DNA of 46,164 bases from an uncultured Alphaproteobacteria bacterium (lineage in GTDB: Bacteria > Pseudomonadota > Alphaproteobacteria > HIMB59 > GCA-002718135): the NCBI GenBank assembly GCA_902576125.1, contig CACGUF010000009.1, positions 1 to 46,164 on the forward strand, read 5' to 3'. The notes under the pieces were generated by a model that saw only the letters and a list, made by a program, of their open reading frames with translations, did not search any database and was not told the origin of the DNA. Within the stretch, counting starts at the first letter, position 1; each line of letters begins with the position of its first letter. The position numbers and the translations under genes were made by a program. Positions 31,347 through 40,062 of this stretch are shown here, in pieces.

Positions 31347-31957
31347 ACTTAGATAATTTAAGCTCTGCCGACTACCCCTTTAAACATTGGGAAATATCAA
31401 ACTGTTTAGATGTTAAAGCATTAGATGAAATTTCTTATTCAAATATACCAGATGGAAATCGAGCTTATGATGGTACAAGAGCAGCTGACCACACAGGACA
31501 AGGACTGGATGGAAAATTAAGACTTTTTTTAGATATAGAAAATTCTAAATTTTATCCATATTTAACTAAAGTTATTAAAGAACTTCAAAAAAAGGATATT
31601 TACAAAAAAATAGGAAATTTTTTAAATAAAGATTTAAGTAACTCATTTGTAAGACTTGAAATTATTGGAGATAAGAAAGGCTTCTGGTTAAAACCCCATA
31701 AGGATATCCCTGAAAAACTTATGACTATGATGATTTGGGCTAACCCATATCAAGAGTCAGAAAATTTAGGAACTGATCTTTATGATAAAAATTTTAAACT
31801 GGTAAAAACAATAAAGTATTTACATAATAATGGATATTTTTTCTCTTCAGGTCAGGATACTTGGCATGGACTAGAATTAAAAGAAATTAAAAAGGAAAGA
31901 CGGTGCATACAAATTAATTATGTGTCATTTGAAACAGATTGGCCAGTTGAAAAGTGA
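31343..31957 (+). CDS. Putative 2-oxoglutarate/Fe(II)-dependent oxygenase
   Basis: A 204-aa protein whose second half carries the double-stranded beta-helix iron site: H119 and D121 (WLKPHKDIPEK), a distal H175 (GQDTWHGLEL), and Arg186/187 for 2-oxoglutarate (KKERRCIQINYV). This HxD...H...R pattern indicates a non-haem iron oxygenase, most like prolyl-4-hydroxylase-type or small-molecule hydroxylases. The substrate is not predictable. The ATGA overlap with the ELM1-family gene suggests a shared task, perhaps modification of a glycan or lipid-linked product, but that is a guess. trxB follows after 23 nt. Confidence 0.75.
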   Translation: MNLDNLSSADYPFKHWEISNCLDVKALDEISYSNIPDGNRAYDGTRAADHTGQGLDGKLRLFLDIENSKFYPYLTKVIKELQKKDIYKKIGNFLNKDLSNSFVRLEIIGDKKGFWLKPHKDIPEKLMTMMIWANPYQESENLGTDLYDKNFKLVKTIKYLHNNGYFFSSGQDTWHGLELKEIKKERRCIQINYVSFETDWPVEK

Positions 31958-31980
31958 TTTATTTATACAATATTTACTGA

Positions 31981-32925
31981 ATGACAAAAAAAATAGAAAC
32001 GGACATATTAATTATAGGCTCAGGTCCAGCAGGTTACTCAGCGGCAATTTATGCAGCTAGAGCAAATTTAAATCCTCACTTAGTTTCTGGACTTGAACCT
32101 GGGGGACAACTTACGATCACAACAGATGTTGAAAATTATCCTGGATTTGGAGATGTAATACAGGGCCCTTGGTTAATGGAGCAAATGAAAGAACAAGCTT
32201 TAAAAGTAGGAACAAAATTTCATCATGATATTGTTAATAAAGTTGAGTTTGACAAAAACCCTTTTCTTGCTGAAACTGACTCAGGTATTGAATTTTTATC
32301 TAAATCTATAATTATTGCAACCGGTGCTCAAGCAAGATGGTTAAATATAGAATCAGAAAATAAGTTTAAAGGTTTTGGAATTTCAGCTTGCGCAACCTGT
32401 GATGGATTTTTTTTTAAAGATCAGAATATTATTGTTGTTGGGGGAGGTAATAGTGCTGTTGAAGAAGCTCTTTATCTAACAAACTTTGCCTCTAAGGTTA
32501 CTTTAGTTCATAGACGAGATAAATTGCGTGCAGAAAAAATTCTTCAAAATAGACTTTTAAACCACCCAAAAATAGATGTGATTTGGGATCATATTGTTGA
32601 GGAATTTATTGGCTCAGATGAGCCACTCACTCTTAAAAAAATAAAACTAAGAAATGTAAATAATAAATGTGAGAAAATGATTGATGCAACTGGAGCATTT
32701 ATTGCTATTGGACATGATCCCGCTACTTCTTTGTTTAATAATAAAATCAAAATGGATAATGATAATTACATTATTACAAAACCAGATAGTACTGAAACAA
32801 ATATTAAAGGTGTTTATGCTGCTGGAGATGTAAAGGATAAAGTATTCAGACAGGCAGTAACTGCTGCAGGAATGGGTTGTATGGCTGCTCTAGAAGCTGA
32901 GAAATATCTTGCAGAAAATTATTAG
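31981..32925 (+). CDS. trxB: Thioredoxin-disulfide reductase
   Basis: An FAD enzyme that passes electrons from NADPH to thioredoxin. FAD-binding Rossmann motif [18 protein letters not shown] is at the N-terminus; the redox-active C137-A-T-C140 lies in the NADPH domain ([11 protein letters not shown]); the NADPH fold has [15 protein letters not shown] and HRRDKLRA; the C-terminal FAD motif is [20 protein letters not shown]. The 314 aa is typical of the low-molecular-weight bacterial enzyme. Its TAG stop overlaps the end of the convergent rpmJ gene. Confidence 0.97.
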   Translation: MTKKIETDILIIGSGPAGYSAAIYAARANLNPHLVSGLEPGGQLTITTDVENYPGFGDVIQGPWLMEQMKEQALKVGTKFHHDIVNKVEFDKNPFLAETDSGIEFLSKSIIIATGAQARWLNIESENKFKGFGISACATCDGFFFKDQNIIVVGGGNSAVEEALYLTNFASKVTLVHRRDKLRAEKILQNRLLNHPKIDVIWDHIVEEFIGSDEPLTLKKIKLRNVNNKCEKMIDATGAFIAIGHDPATSLFNNKIKMDNDNYIITKPDSTETNIKGVYAAGDVKDKVFRQAVTAAGMGCMAALEAEKYLAENY

Positions 32926-33047
32926 CCTTGACGAGCTTTCATTCTAGGGTTTTTTTTATTAATAACATAAATTCTGCCTTTTCTTCTAACAAGCTTACAG
33001 TCTTTATCCCTAGTTTTTGCTGATTTTAAAGAACATCTAACTTTCAT
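32922..33047 (-). CDS. rpmJ: Ribosomal protein L36 (bL36, RpmJ)
   Basis: A 41-codon gene read directly on the minus strand. The product starts [18 protein letters not shown], continues with [20 protein letters not shown] and ends RQG, the alphaproteobacterial L36. It has two cysteines (C5, C17) but not the full zinc-binding C-x2-C...C...H set, so it is the non-zinc or partly degenerate form. The lysine- and arginine-rich, very short product and the KNPRxKARQG end are diagnostic. It overlaps the trxB stop codon tail-to-tail by 4 bp. A near-consensus promoter lies immediately upstream with almost no leader. Confidence 0.97.
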   Translation of the reverse strand: MKVRCSLKSAKTRDKDCKLVRRKGRIYVINKKNPRMKARQG

Positions 33048-33057
33048 AATAAAGGGG

Positions 33058-33086
33058 CTATTAAATTCTATGCATTAGTTTGTCAA
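33058..33086 (-). promoter_or_regulatory. Near-consensus promoter of rpmJ
   Basis: On the minus strand a perfect TTGACA (33081-33086) is 17 bp from TAATAG (33058-33063). Transcription should begin near 33050-33052, only a few bases before the rpmJ ATG (33045-33047). No ribosome-binding site is visible, so a leaderless or nearly leaderless mRNA is possible. Confidence 0.6.
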
Positions 33087-33109
33087 ACATATATTAAAAA
33101 TAGTAAAAT

Positions 33110-34696
33110 ATGAGAAAAATTTATGAAAATGGGAGATCAAATATACTTGCAAATAATGCAATGGTAGCAACTTCTCAGCCATTAAGTAGTCAAGAAGCAT
33201 TAAATATATTGAAAATCGGAGGTAATGCAGTTGATGCTGCCATTGCTGCATCCGCTGTGTTATCGGTAGTAGAACCAGGTTCTACCGGTATTGGTGGAGA
33301 CTGTTTTGCAATAGTTAAAATGGAAAATAAAAATTCTATTGCAATTAATGGTTCTGGTATTAATCCTAAAAACGCAAATCTTAATTATTTTAAAAAAAAT
33401 AATATTGATAAAATAACACTTTTAAGTCCTCATTCAGTAACAATACCAGGGGCAGTAGATGCATGGTATGAGATGCATAAAAAATTTGGAAAATTAGATT
33501 TTGAACAATTATTTATAGCAGCAGAAAAATATGCAAGAGATGGGTTCCCAGTTCATGAAATCGAAGCATATCATTGGAAAAAAAATGAAGATAAACTAAA
33601 AAAAAATAAAATAACTAAAGAAGAATTTTTAATTAATTATCATGCACCAAAATTTTCTTCTAAATTCAAAAATATTAAATTGGCAAATACATTAAAAATT
33701 ATTGGCAAAAAAGGAGCAAAAGGATTTTACGAAGGTGATATTGCAAAAGATATGGTTAAAAGCTTAAATAATCTCGGAGGAACCCACACGGAAGAAGATT
33801 TTTATACTCAAAACACAATATTTACTGAAACGTTAACTTCAAATTATAAGGAATGTTTTATACATCAATGCCCACCAAATGGGCCTGGTGTGATAGTACA
33901 TTTTATGATGAAATTATTAGAAAAATTTGATTGGAATAAAATCTTTTCTGTTGATATGCTTAGATTTCATATTCAAGCTGAAGTCACAAAAGTATGCTTT
34001 GAATTAAAAGAGTCTATACTTGGAGATCCTAATTTTTCAGATTTTAATTTTGATGAATTGATGAGTGAAAATTTTATTAATAAAATGTATAACAAAATTA
34101 GTTTAGATAAAGTTTATAAATCAAATAAATCTTATGTAACTTCTCACCCAGAAACTATTTATTTAACTATAGTCGATAAGGATCTAAATGCTGTTTCTTT
34201 TATCAACTCAATTTGTCATGCATTTGGCAGTGGGATTAGTTCTGAAAATTCAGGAGTGTTATTTCAAAATCGTGGTGTAAACTTTAGACTAGAAGAAGGT
34301 CACCCAAATTGTATTGACTCGCATAAAAGGCCATTACATACAATAATACCAGGACTACTAACTAATAAAAAAAATCAAACTGTATTGTCATATGGAGTAA
34401 TGGGTGGTCAATATCAACCAATTGGGCAGGCTCATGTGTTACAAAATATTTATGAATTTGGAATGAGTATTCAAGAGGCAATTAATACCCAAAGAGCATT
34501 TTCATTAAACGGTAAACTTAAAATAGAAAAATCATTTTCTGAGTCTCTAATTAAAGATCTATCAAGTTTAGGACATCATATACAAATAGAAGAAGATAGT
34601 ATTGGAGGTGGTCAAGGTATTGTTATTAACAGAAAAGAGGGAGTTTTAATAGGTGGCTCAGATCCAAGAAAAGATGGTTTAGCAATAGGTTATTAA
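33110..34696 (+). CDS. Gamma-glutamyltransferase family protein, GGT-III/YwrD-like
   Basis: An Ntn-hydrolase that would self-cleave before a catalytic threonine. The N-terminal half has AGG-like IGGNAVDAAIAASAVLSVVEPGSTGIGGDCFA, diagnostic of the family. The cleavage site aligns at T349 (HPETIYLTIVD), but the usual TTHxS is TIYLT. The Arg that binds the gamma-glutamyl carboxylate in classical GGT is not seen (NGSGINPKNA instead). FGSGI, NRGVNFR and GVMGGQYQPIGQAHVLQN match the YwrD/GGT-III branch. No signal peptide, 528 aa, so it is probably cytoplasmic. The reaction may be glutathione or other gamma-glutamyl amide hydrolysis; specificity is uncertain. Confidence 0.85.
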   Translation: MRKIYENGRSNILANNAMVATSQPLSSQEALNILKIGGNAVDAAIAASAVLSVVEPGSTGIGGDCFAIVKMENKNSIAINGSGINPKNANLNYFKKNNIDKITLLSPHSVTIPGAVDAWYEMHKKFGKLDFEQLFIAAEKYARDGFPVHEIEAYHWKKNEDKLKKNKITKEEFLINYHAPKFSSKFKNIKLANTLKIIGKKGAKGFYEGDIAKDMVKSLNNLGGTHTEEDFYTQNTIFTETLTSNYKECFIHQCPPNGPGVIVHFMMKLLEKFDWNKIFSVDMLRFHIQAEVTKVCFELKESILGDPNFSDFNFDELMSENFINKMYNKISLDKVYKSNKSYVTSHPETIYLTIVDKDLNAVSFINSICHAFGSGISSENSGVLFQNRGVNFRLEEGHPNCIDSHKRPLHTIIPGLLTNKKNQTVLSYGVMGGQYQPIGQAHVLQNIYEFGMSIQEAINTQRAFSLNGKLKIEKSFSESLIKDLSSLGHHIQIEEDSIGGGQGIVINRKEGVLIGGSDPRKDGLAIGY

Positions 34697-35734
34697 TTAT
34701 ACTTTCCCAAACACATCATTATATTGGTTATTAACTCTAACAAATGTTGTACATTTACTTAATTGCTTTAATGTAGGGGCGCCAACATAAGTACAGCTAC
34801 TTCTTATTCCTCCTAAAATATCTTTAACGGTTTTTTCTAAAGAGGACCTATATTGAATCCTAACTTTTTTACCTTCAGAAGATCTATAACTGGCTAAACC
34901 TCCATAATGTTTTTCATTAGCTTCTTCCGAACTTGAACCATAGAATTCAATGAAATTTTTCCCATTTTCTTTTATGATCTCACCACCACCTTCTTTATGA
35001 CCAGCAAGCATTCCACCCAGCATAACAAAATCTGCACCTGCACCAAATCCCTTAGCAACATCCCCTGGACTTGTACAACCACCATCAGCAATAATATGAG
35101 CTCCAAGTCCATGAGCAGCATCAGCACATTCTAAAACTGCACTTAATTGCGGATATCCAACACCAGTTTGAATTCTAGTAGTACAAACACTTCCCGGTCC
35201 AATGCCAACTTTTACTATATCTGCTCCACTTAAAACTAATTCTTGAGTCATATCAGCTGTTACAACATTTCCTGCAATAATTGTTTTAGTAGGATACTTT
35301 TTCCTTACCTCACTTACAAAATAACTAAAATTTTCAGAATATCCATTTGCTACATCAATACAAATAAATTTAAATTTTGGATTATTTTTTAGAAGTTTAC
35401 TTAATCTTGAATAACTATCTTTACTTGTTCCACAACTTAAAGCTACATAATCATTGATTAATTTTGTTTTTTGTAAATTTTCAATTTCTTTAATATCATG
35501 CTGTTTTGTAAGAGCGGTCATCATTTTGAATGATGCTAATTTTTTAGCAATGCCAATTTCACCAACACCATCCATATTAGACGCAATAATTGGAATACCT
35601 TCCCAACTTAATTTTGAATGTTTAAATTTATACTTTCTTTTAAGATCTACTTCACTTCTACTCTTCAGTGTACTTCTTTTAGGTCGAAATAGAACATCGG
35701 AATAATCTAGTTTAATTTCCTCTTCAATTCTCAT
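34697..35734 (-). CDS. guaC: GMP reductase
   Basis: Reductively deaminates GMP to IMP with NADPH, linking guanine and adenine nucleotide pools. An IMPDH/GMPR TIM barrel: N-terminal [20 protein letters not shown], catalytic C184 in the [20 protein letters not shown] loop, and the nucleotide phosphate site [20 protein letters not shown] followed by [17 protein letters not shown]. The 345 aa and absence of CBS domains separate it from IMP dehydrogenase (about 490 aa). It converges directly on the GGT-like gene (stop codons adjacent) and is divergent from ispA with a 61-bp gap. Confidence 0.92.
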   Translation of the reverse strand: MRIEEEIKLDYSDVLFRPKRSTLKSRSEVDLKRKYKFKHSKLSWEGIPIIASNMDGVGEIGIAKKLASFKMMTALTKQHDIKEIENLQKTKLINDYVALSCGTSKDSYSRLSKLLKNNPKFKFICIDVANGYSENFSYFVSEVRKKYPTKTIIAGNVVTADMTQELVLSGADIVKVGIGPGSVCTTRIQTGVGYPQLSAVLECADAAHGLGAHIIADGGCTSPGDVAKGFGAGADFVMLGGMLAGHKEGGGEIIKENGKNFIEFYGSSSEEANEKHYGGLASYRSSEGKKVRIQYRSSLEKTVKDILGGIRSSCTYVGAPTLKQLSKCTTFVRVNNQYNDVFGKV

Positions 35735-35795
35735 ACTATAATATAGGGTATTGTATTAAATAATTTAGAGATTAAAACAAATATAAAAAACATTT

Positions 35796-36677
35796 ATGGA
35801 CATAAAAAGGTTAATACATAGTAATAAATTAAAATTTGATAAATTTTATAATAAAATATTACTTGAAAAACTTGATAACAGCAAGTTAGCAAAAGCAATG
35901 AAATACAGCTCAATTGATGGTGGCAAAAGAATAAGAGCTTTCTTAGTATCTCAAGCCTCTAAAATTGTAGATTTATCAAATATAAACGCAATGATAATTG
36001 CATCTTCGATAGAATCGATACATTCTTATTCACTTATTCACGATGACTTACCAAGTATGGATGATGATGATTATCGAAGAGGAAAACCTAGTACTCACAA
36101 AAAATTTGATGAAGCTACAGCTATTTTAGCAGGAGACTCATTACATGATTTAGCTTTTCAACTATTATCAGGCAATTTAAAAAATATAGAAGCAAAAAAA
36201 AATTTACAATTAATAAACTATTTAACAATTTGTACTGGTTATGATGGATTAGCAGGTGGTCAATCTCTAGATCTGCAGTACGAAAATAAAAAATTGAATA
36301 AAAATAAAATTATTGAAATGTATGAAAAAAAAACTGGCAGATTATTTGAATTTTCTTTTGCCGCACCATTTATAGTTAAAGGAGAGACAAATCAAAGAAT
36401 ACAATTTAGTAAAAACTATGGTGCTTTATTTGGAATAATATTTCAAATTATGGATGATTTGTTTGACGAAATAAATTCTTTTGAAGAAATTGGTAAAACA
36501 CCTGGAAAAGATAAAAAACAAGGTAAAAGAACTCTATTAAGTATAATTGGGGAAAAAAATATAATAAATTTTTGTAATGAAAAAATTTTTAATTTTATAA
36601 AAAACAATAAAAACGAATTCAACAAATATCCTATACTAAAAGAGTTGTTATATTTTAATATAAAAAGGTTAAATTGA
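35796..36677 (+). CDS. ispA: Farnesyl diphosphate synthase (polyprenyl synthetase family)
   Basis: A trans-isoprenyl diphosphate synthase condensing isopentenyl diphosphate with allylic diphosphates. GGKRIRAFLV (42-51) precedes the first Asp-rich motif DDLPSMDDDD (83-92); the second is MDDLFDE with the following KTPGKDKKQGK. The SYSLIHDD stretch just before the first motif fits IspA-type C15 synthases rather than long-chain ones, though geranylgeranyl product is possible. At 293 aa it has family length; the C-terminal RLN tail is short. Together with ispG in the same window it belongs to the MEP isoprenoid route. Confidence 0.93.
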   Translation: MDIKRLIHSNKLKFDKFYNKILLEKLDNSKLAKAMKYSSIDGGKRIRAFLVSQASKIVDLSNINAMIIASSIESIHSYSLIHDDLPSMDDDDYRRGKPSTHKKFDEATAILAGDSLHDLAFQLLSGNLKNIEAKKNLQLINYLTICTGYDGLAGGQSLDLQYENKKLNKNKIIEMYEKKTGRLFEFSFAAPFIVKGETNQRIQFSKNYGALFGIIFQIMDDLFDEINSFEEIGKTPGKDKKQGKRTLLSIIGEKNIINFCNEKIFNFIKNNKNEFNKYPILKELLYFNIKRLN

Positions 36678-36678
36678 A

Positions 36679-37092
36679 TTAGTTAAGATGAACTAATTTT
36701 TTTGCTAAAAAAATTCCTGAAGTAGCAGAGATTGCTGTAAGTGATCCACCCCAAAACATATCTACAAAAACTACAGTGGCAGACCAATTTTTAATAACAG
36801 CCATATTAGTTAAATTATAAGTTCCATAAGCAACTAAACCAAAAATAAAGCCGATGTACAAAGGTCTAATTAACGTAGAAGGTTCTATACATGGCTGAAT
36901 GACTATAACTGCCATTCCAAACATATATAAAATATAAAATAAGCCGGCTGCCCATAACACAGGTTTTTCAGAAATAAGGTCACCTAATAAAGGTCTATAA
37001 AATGATTTGGTAGCGAAAGATAACCATATTACGTCTATAATTAGGAATATAATTGATGCTATTAGAGTTGCGACTATAAAACATTTAATCAT
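36679..37092 (-). CDS. DUF2177 family membrane protein
   Basis: A 137-aa integral membrane protein with four predicted hydrophobic helices (about 3-24, 47-66, 78-95, 108-130). Conserved DUF2177 features are IDVIWLSFATKSFYRPLLGD near the start, YGTYNLTNMAVIKNWS in the middle and a DMFWGGSLTAISA segment near the end. The function of the family is unknown. It stands alone, its end 1 nt from the convergent ispA gene and its start 54 bp from tRNA-Val. Confidence 0.88.
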   Translation of the reverse strand: MIKCFIVATLIASIIFLIIDVIWLSFATKSFYRPLLGDLISEKPVLWAAGLFYILYMFGMAVIVIQPCIEPSTLIRPLYIGFIFGLVAYGTYNLTNMAVIKNWSATVVFVDMFWGGSLTAISATSGIFLAKKLVHLN

Positions 37093-37146
37093 AATTCTTT
37101 AGATATATTAAATTTTATAATTTCAATAGTTGAAAATATAATTATT

Positions 37147-37221
37147 TGGTGGGTGTGACAGGGATTGAACCTGTGACCCCTGCCGTGTCGAGGCAGTGCT
37201 CTACCGCTGAGCTACACACCC
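37147..37221 (-). tRNA. tRNA-Val (anticodon GAC)
   Basis: A 75-nt cloverleaf on the minus strand: acceptor GGGTGTG/CACACCC, D arm AGCTCAGCGGTAGAGC, anticodon stem CTGCC/GGCAG with loop TCGACAC (anticodon GAC), T arm with GGTTCAATCCC, and an encoded CCA. GAC reads GUC and GUU valine codons. It stands between DUF2177 and the GNAT gene. Confidence 0.97.
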
Positions 37222-37280
37222 GGTATTAATTAGTTAATTAATTATTCTAAAATAGAAATAAATCTATAAAAAACAGTTAT

Positions 37281-37781
37281 ATGAAAGTAATTGTCTCAGG
37301 ACTTTTAGAAAAAAATTTAAAAGATGCTCATGAAATATATAACTATTACATAATTAATTCTTATTCAAATTTTGAGGAAAAGAAAATAAGTTTTAAAGAT
37401 TTTTCTCTTAACTACAAAAAAATTACTAAACAAAAATTACCATTTCTATCAGCTTTAATTGACAACAAATTAGTTGGAATAGCCTATTTGAATAAATTTA
37501 GAGAAAAAAGTGGGTATAGGTATACTTTTGAGAACACAATTTATATCCATCATAAATATATAAAAAAAGGAATCGGGATCAAATTGTTAAAAGAATTAAT
37601 TTTTATTTCAAAAAAAAATAAAAAAATTAAGAAATTAGTTGCTGTTATATCTGGAATAGATAGTAAAGGTTCTATTAAGCTTCATCGAAAATTAAACTTT
37701 AAAGAATCAGGTATACTAAAAAAAATAGGATTTAAAAATGGAAAGTGGATTGACGCTATTTTGATGCAAAAAGATATATGA
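37281..37781 (+). CDS. GNAT family N-acetyltransferase, phosphinothricin acetyltransferase-like
   Basis: A 166-aa acetyl-CoA-dependent acyltransferase. The acetyl-CoA pyrophosphate loop is visible as IHHKYIKKGIGIKLLKELI (compare Q/RxxGxG/A), preceded by the ENTIYIHHKY strand and followed by GSIKLHRKLNFKESGIL, the usual substrate/AcCoA C-terminal part of the Pat/YncA-like branch. The acceptor is unknown; relatives acetylate amino-acid analogues such as methionine sulfoximine. It overlaps the flavin reductase-like gene by 4 nt (ATGA). Confidence 0.85.
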   Translation: MKVIVSGLLEKNLKDAHEIYNYYIINSYSNFEEKKISFKDFSLNYKKITKQKLPFLSALIDNKLVGIAYLNKFREKSGYRYTFENTIYIHHKYIKKGIGIKLLKELIFISKKNKKIKKLVAVISGIDSKGSIKLHRKLNFKESGILKKIGFKNGKWIDAILMQKDI

Positions 37782-38242
37782 AAAAGATTAATAAAAATAA
37801 TTTTAAAAAAACTTTATCTAAATTTGCAACTGGAATTACAGTAGTTGCAATAAATAATAAATCAACCTTGTATGGAAAAACAATAAACTCCTTTTCATCA
37901 CTTTCACTATCACCTCCCTTAGTGTTGTTCTCACTTGATGTTAAATCATCAAAATTAAATATTTTTAAAAAAATAAAACTTATTTCAATAAATGTACTCA
38001 GTAAAAAACAAAAGTTTATTTCTGATAACTTTGCCAAAAATAATCCTAATTGGAAAGAAATTGAATATAGTCTATTAAAAAATGGGAACCCAGTAATAAA
38101 AAATTGTGTTTGCAATCTTGATTGCATAATAATTGAAAAAATTAAGAAGGGAGATCATATTATATTTATATGTAAAGTAATGAGAGTTATAAATAGTGAA
38201 AACTTAAAACCACTAATTTATTTTGACTCAAAATATTATTAG
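37778..38242 (+). CDS. Flavin reductase-like, FMN-binding protein
   Basis: A 154-aa protein of the flavin reductase-like domain (split-barrel, FMN-binding) family. The start FKKTLSKFATGITVVAINNK is the conserved N-terminal signature, followed by TINSFSSLSLSPPLVLFSLD, the flavin contact region, and a C-terminal strand ending LIYFDSKYY in place of the usual PLxYxxGxY. Such proteins supply reduced flavin to monooxygenases or act as small reductases; no oxygenase partner is adjacent. It overlaps the GNAT gene by 4 nt and precedes the M23 peptidase by 4 nt, forming a three-gene operon. Confidence 0.85.
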   Translation: MKKINKNNFKKTLSKFATGITVVAINNKSTLYGKTINSFSSLSLSPPLVLFSLDVKSSKLNIFKKIKLISINVLSKKQKFISDNFAKNNPNWKEIEYSLLKNGNPVIKNCVCNLDCIIIEKIKKGDHIIFICKVMRVINSENLKPLIYFDSKYY

Positions 38243-38246
38243 AAAT

Positions 38247-39554
38247 ATGCCTTTAAGCATTAAAAACATTTCTTTCTTTTTTATTATATTATTTGGATTT
38301 GCTTTATTTTTAACTAATGTAACAAAATTAAATATAAATAACAAAACTGTTATTCAAGAAAAAAACAATACAGAAAGTAAAAATAAAATTATTAAAAAAG
38401 AATCTTTAAATATTGACAATGTAAAACCTCAGATAATATTAGATAGAGATTTATCAGACAATTCTTCAAAAAAACTTAATGAAATTATTATTAAAGTAAA
38501 AAAAGGGCAAACTTTTTCGGAAATTTTAGATAATTTTAAATTTGATAAAATTAATAAATTTGAAATAATTAATTTAGTAAATAAAAAATTTAATCTAAGA
38601 AGTCTTGCTGTTAATCAAAAAATTTCATTTTTTAATGATGAAAATAATATTACTAAAAAAATTACAATTAAACTTGATTTTAAAACTATATTAATTATTG
38701 ATTTAACATCACAAATTGACGTCAGAATTAGTGAACTTAATACTTTTTCAATAATAGAATCTAAAGAATACTTAATTATTAATTCACTTTATTCAGATGG
38801 AATAAAAAATAATATTCCAAATGATATTTTAATAAAATTAATTAAATTGTTTAGTTTTGATCTTGATTTTCAAAGAGATATTAAAAAAGAAACACTTGTT
38901 TCAATCTCTTATGAAAAAACAAATGTTGAAAACAATTCAGATTACTCTTTTGGGGATATTGAATATGCAAGAATTGAAATTAAAAATAATACTCTAGAAT
39001 ATTTTAAATTTTTAACTAATGATGGTTTCGTAGACTATTTTAATCGAGAAGGAAAAAATGTCAAAAAATCAATTCTTAAAACTCCTTTAGATGGGGCAAA
39101 ACTCTCTTCAAATTTTGGAATGCGTAAGCATCCTATTTCTGGTTATACAAAAATGCATAAAGGTATAGATTTTGCAGCACCAATTGGCACCCCTATTTAT
39201 GCTGGTGGAAATGGCGTGATTGAATTTGTAGGTAGAAATGGAGGTTATGGAAAATATATTCGAATACGTCATAATAATGAATATAAAACTGCTTATGCTC
39301 ATTTGAATAGTTACAAAAAAGGAATAACTAAAGGTGTGAGAGTCAATCAAGGTGATATAATTGGATATGTAGGTAATACTGGACTATCTACAGGTCCTCA
39401 TTTACATTATGAAATAATTTATCAAAATAAACAAATTAATCCATTAACATTAAAACTTCCATCAGGTAAAATTTTGAAAGGAGATGAGTTAAAAAGATTT
39501 GAAAATAACTACAAAACAATTTTATCAAATCATTTAAATAATTTATTTGAGTAA
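38247..39554 (+). CDS. M23 family peptidoglycan endopeptidase (MepM/YebA-like)
   Basis: A membrane-anchored LytM-domain zinc peptidase that likely cuts peptide cross-links in peptidoglycan. One N-terminal membrane anchor (about 8-24), a LysM/OapA-like segment (IIKVKKGQTFSEIL, about 80-95), and a C-terminal M23 domain with zinc ligands H304 and D308 (MHKGIDFAAP), H352 (YAHLNS) and H385/H387 (GPHLHYE). All catalytic residues are present, unlike divisome activators of the EnvC type. The open frame also extends to a TTG at 38223, but the ATG at 38247, 4 nt after the flavin-reductase stop, is the better start. Confidence 0.92.
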   Translation: MPLSIKNISFFFIILFGFALFLTNVTKLNINNKTVIQEKNNTESKNKIIKKESLNIDNVKPQIILDRDLSDNSSKKLNEIIIKVKKGQTFSEILDNFKFDKINKFEIINLVNKKFNLRSLAVNQKISFFNDENNITKKITIKLDFKTILIIDLTSQIDVRISELNTFSIIESKEYLIINSLYSDGIKNNIPNDILIKLIKLFSFDLDFQRDIKKETLVSISYEKTNVENNSDYSFGDIEYARIEIKNNTLEYFKFLTNDGFVDYFNREGKNVKKSILKTPLDGAKLSSNFGMRKHPISGYTKMHKGIDFAAPIGTPIYAGGNGVIEFVGRNGGYGKYIRIRHNNEYKTAYAHLNSYKKGITKGVRVNQGDIIGYVGNTGLSTGPHLHYEIIYQNKQINPLTLKLPSGKILKGDELKRFENNYKTILSNHLNNLFE

Positions 39555-39989
39555 TTATTTAATATTGCTTGTTCTTTTCTTTTTTAAAGGCTCAGATATA
39601 AATGGTACAGATTCTATTGACTGCTCAGAATCATCATCTTTAAATTCTTCTGCTAATTTTTGATTTTCTGCATCAGCAATTTCTTTATTTTCATCAATGT
39701 TTAAACTCTCATTATTTGACGATTTGCTATCTTCTGATGAATCTTGATCTTCTAGATTAATACCTAATTCAATCATAAGACGATAATAATGATCAGTAAA
39801 TTGATAGTAATATTCAGCTTGAATTCTATCTCCAGAACTAAATGTATCCTTAGCAAGTTTAAGGTATTTATTATACTGTTGAGAAATATTACCTTTGTTT
39901 CTACCCTTTGAGATATAGTTATTATTTCTCTTAAAATTAGATCTTCTATTCGATTTAAAGGTCATACGACCATTTTTCTTGGTATACAT
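39555..39989 (-). CDS. DUF4167 domain protein
   Basis: A small 144-aa protein. The N-terminus is rich in Arg, Asn and Lys (residues 1-35), followed by the conserved domain with KYLKLAKDTFSSGDRIQAEY and YYQFTDHYYRLM, a pair of helices characteristic of DUF4167. The C-terminal half is acidic and Ser-rich, then ends in a basic KKKRTSNIK. The function is unknown; a nucleic-acid or ribosome-related role is suggested by the basic tail and by its usual place beside prmC and prfA, as here. An alternative start is the ATG at 39963-39965. No Shine-Dalgarno sequence is clear for either. Confidence 0.87.
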   Translation of the reverse strand: MYTKKNGRMTFKSNRRSNFKRNNNYISKGRNKGNISQQYNKYLKLAKDTFSSGDRIQAEYYYQFTDHYYRLMIELGINLEDQDSSEDSKSSNNESLNIDENKEIADAENQKLAEEFKDDDSEQSIESVPFISEPLKKKRTSNIK

Positions 39990-40062
39990 AATTTTTAGTT
40001 AATTTAGTGAAAACTCTAAAATTTAATATAATTTTAAATTACAATTTTCTTTTCTTAATACC

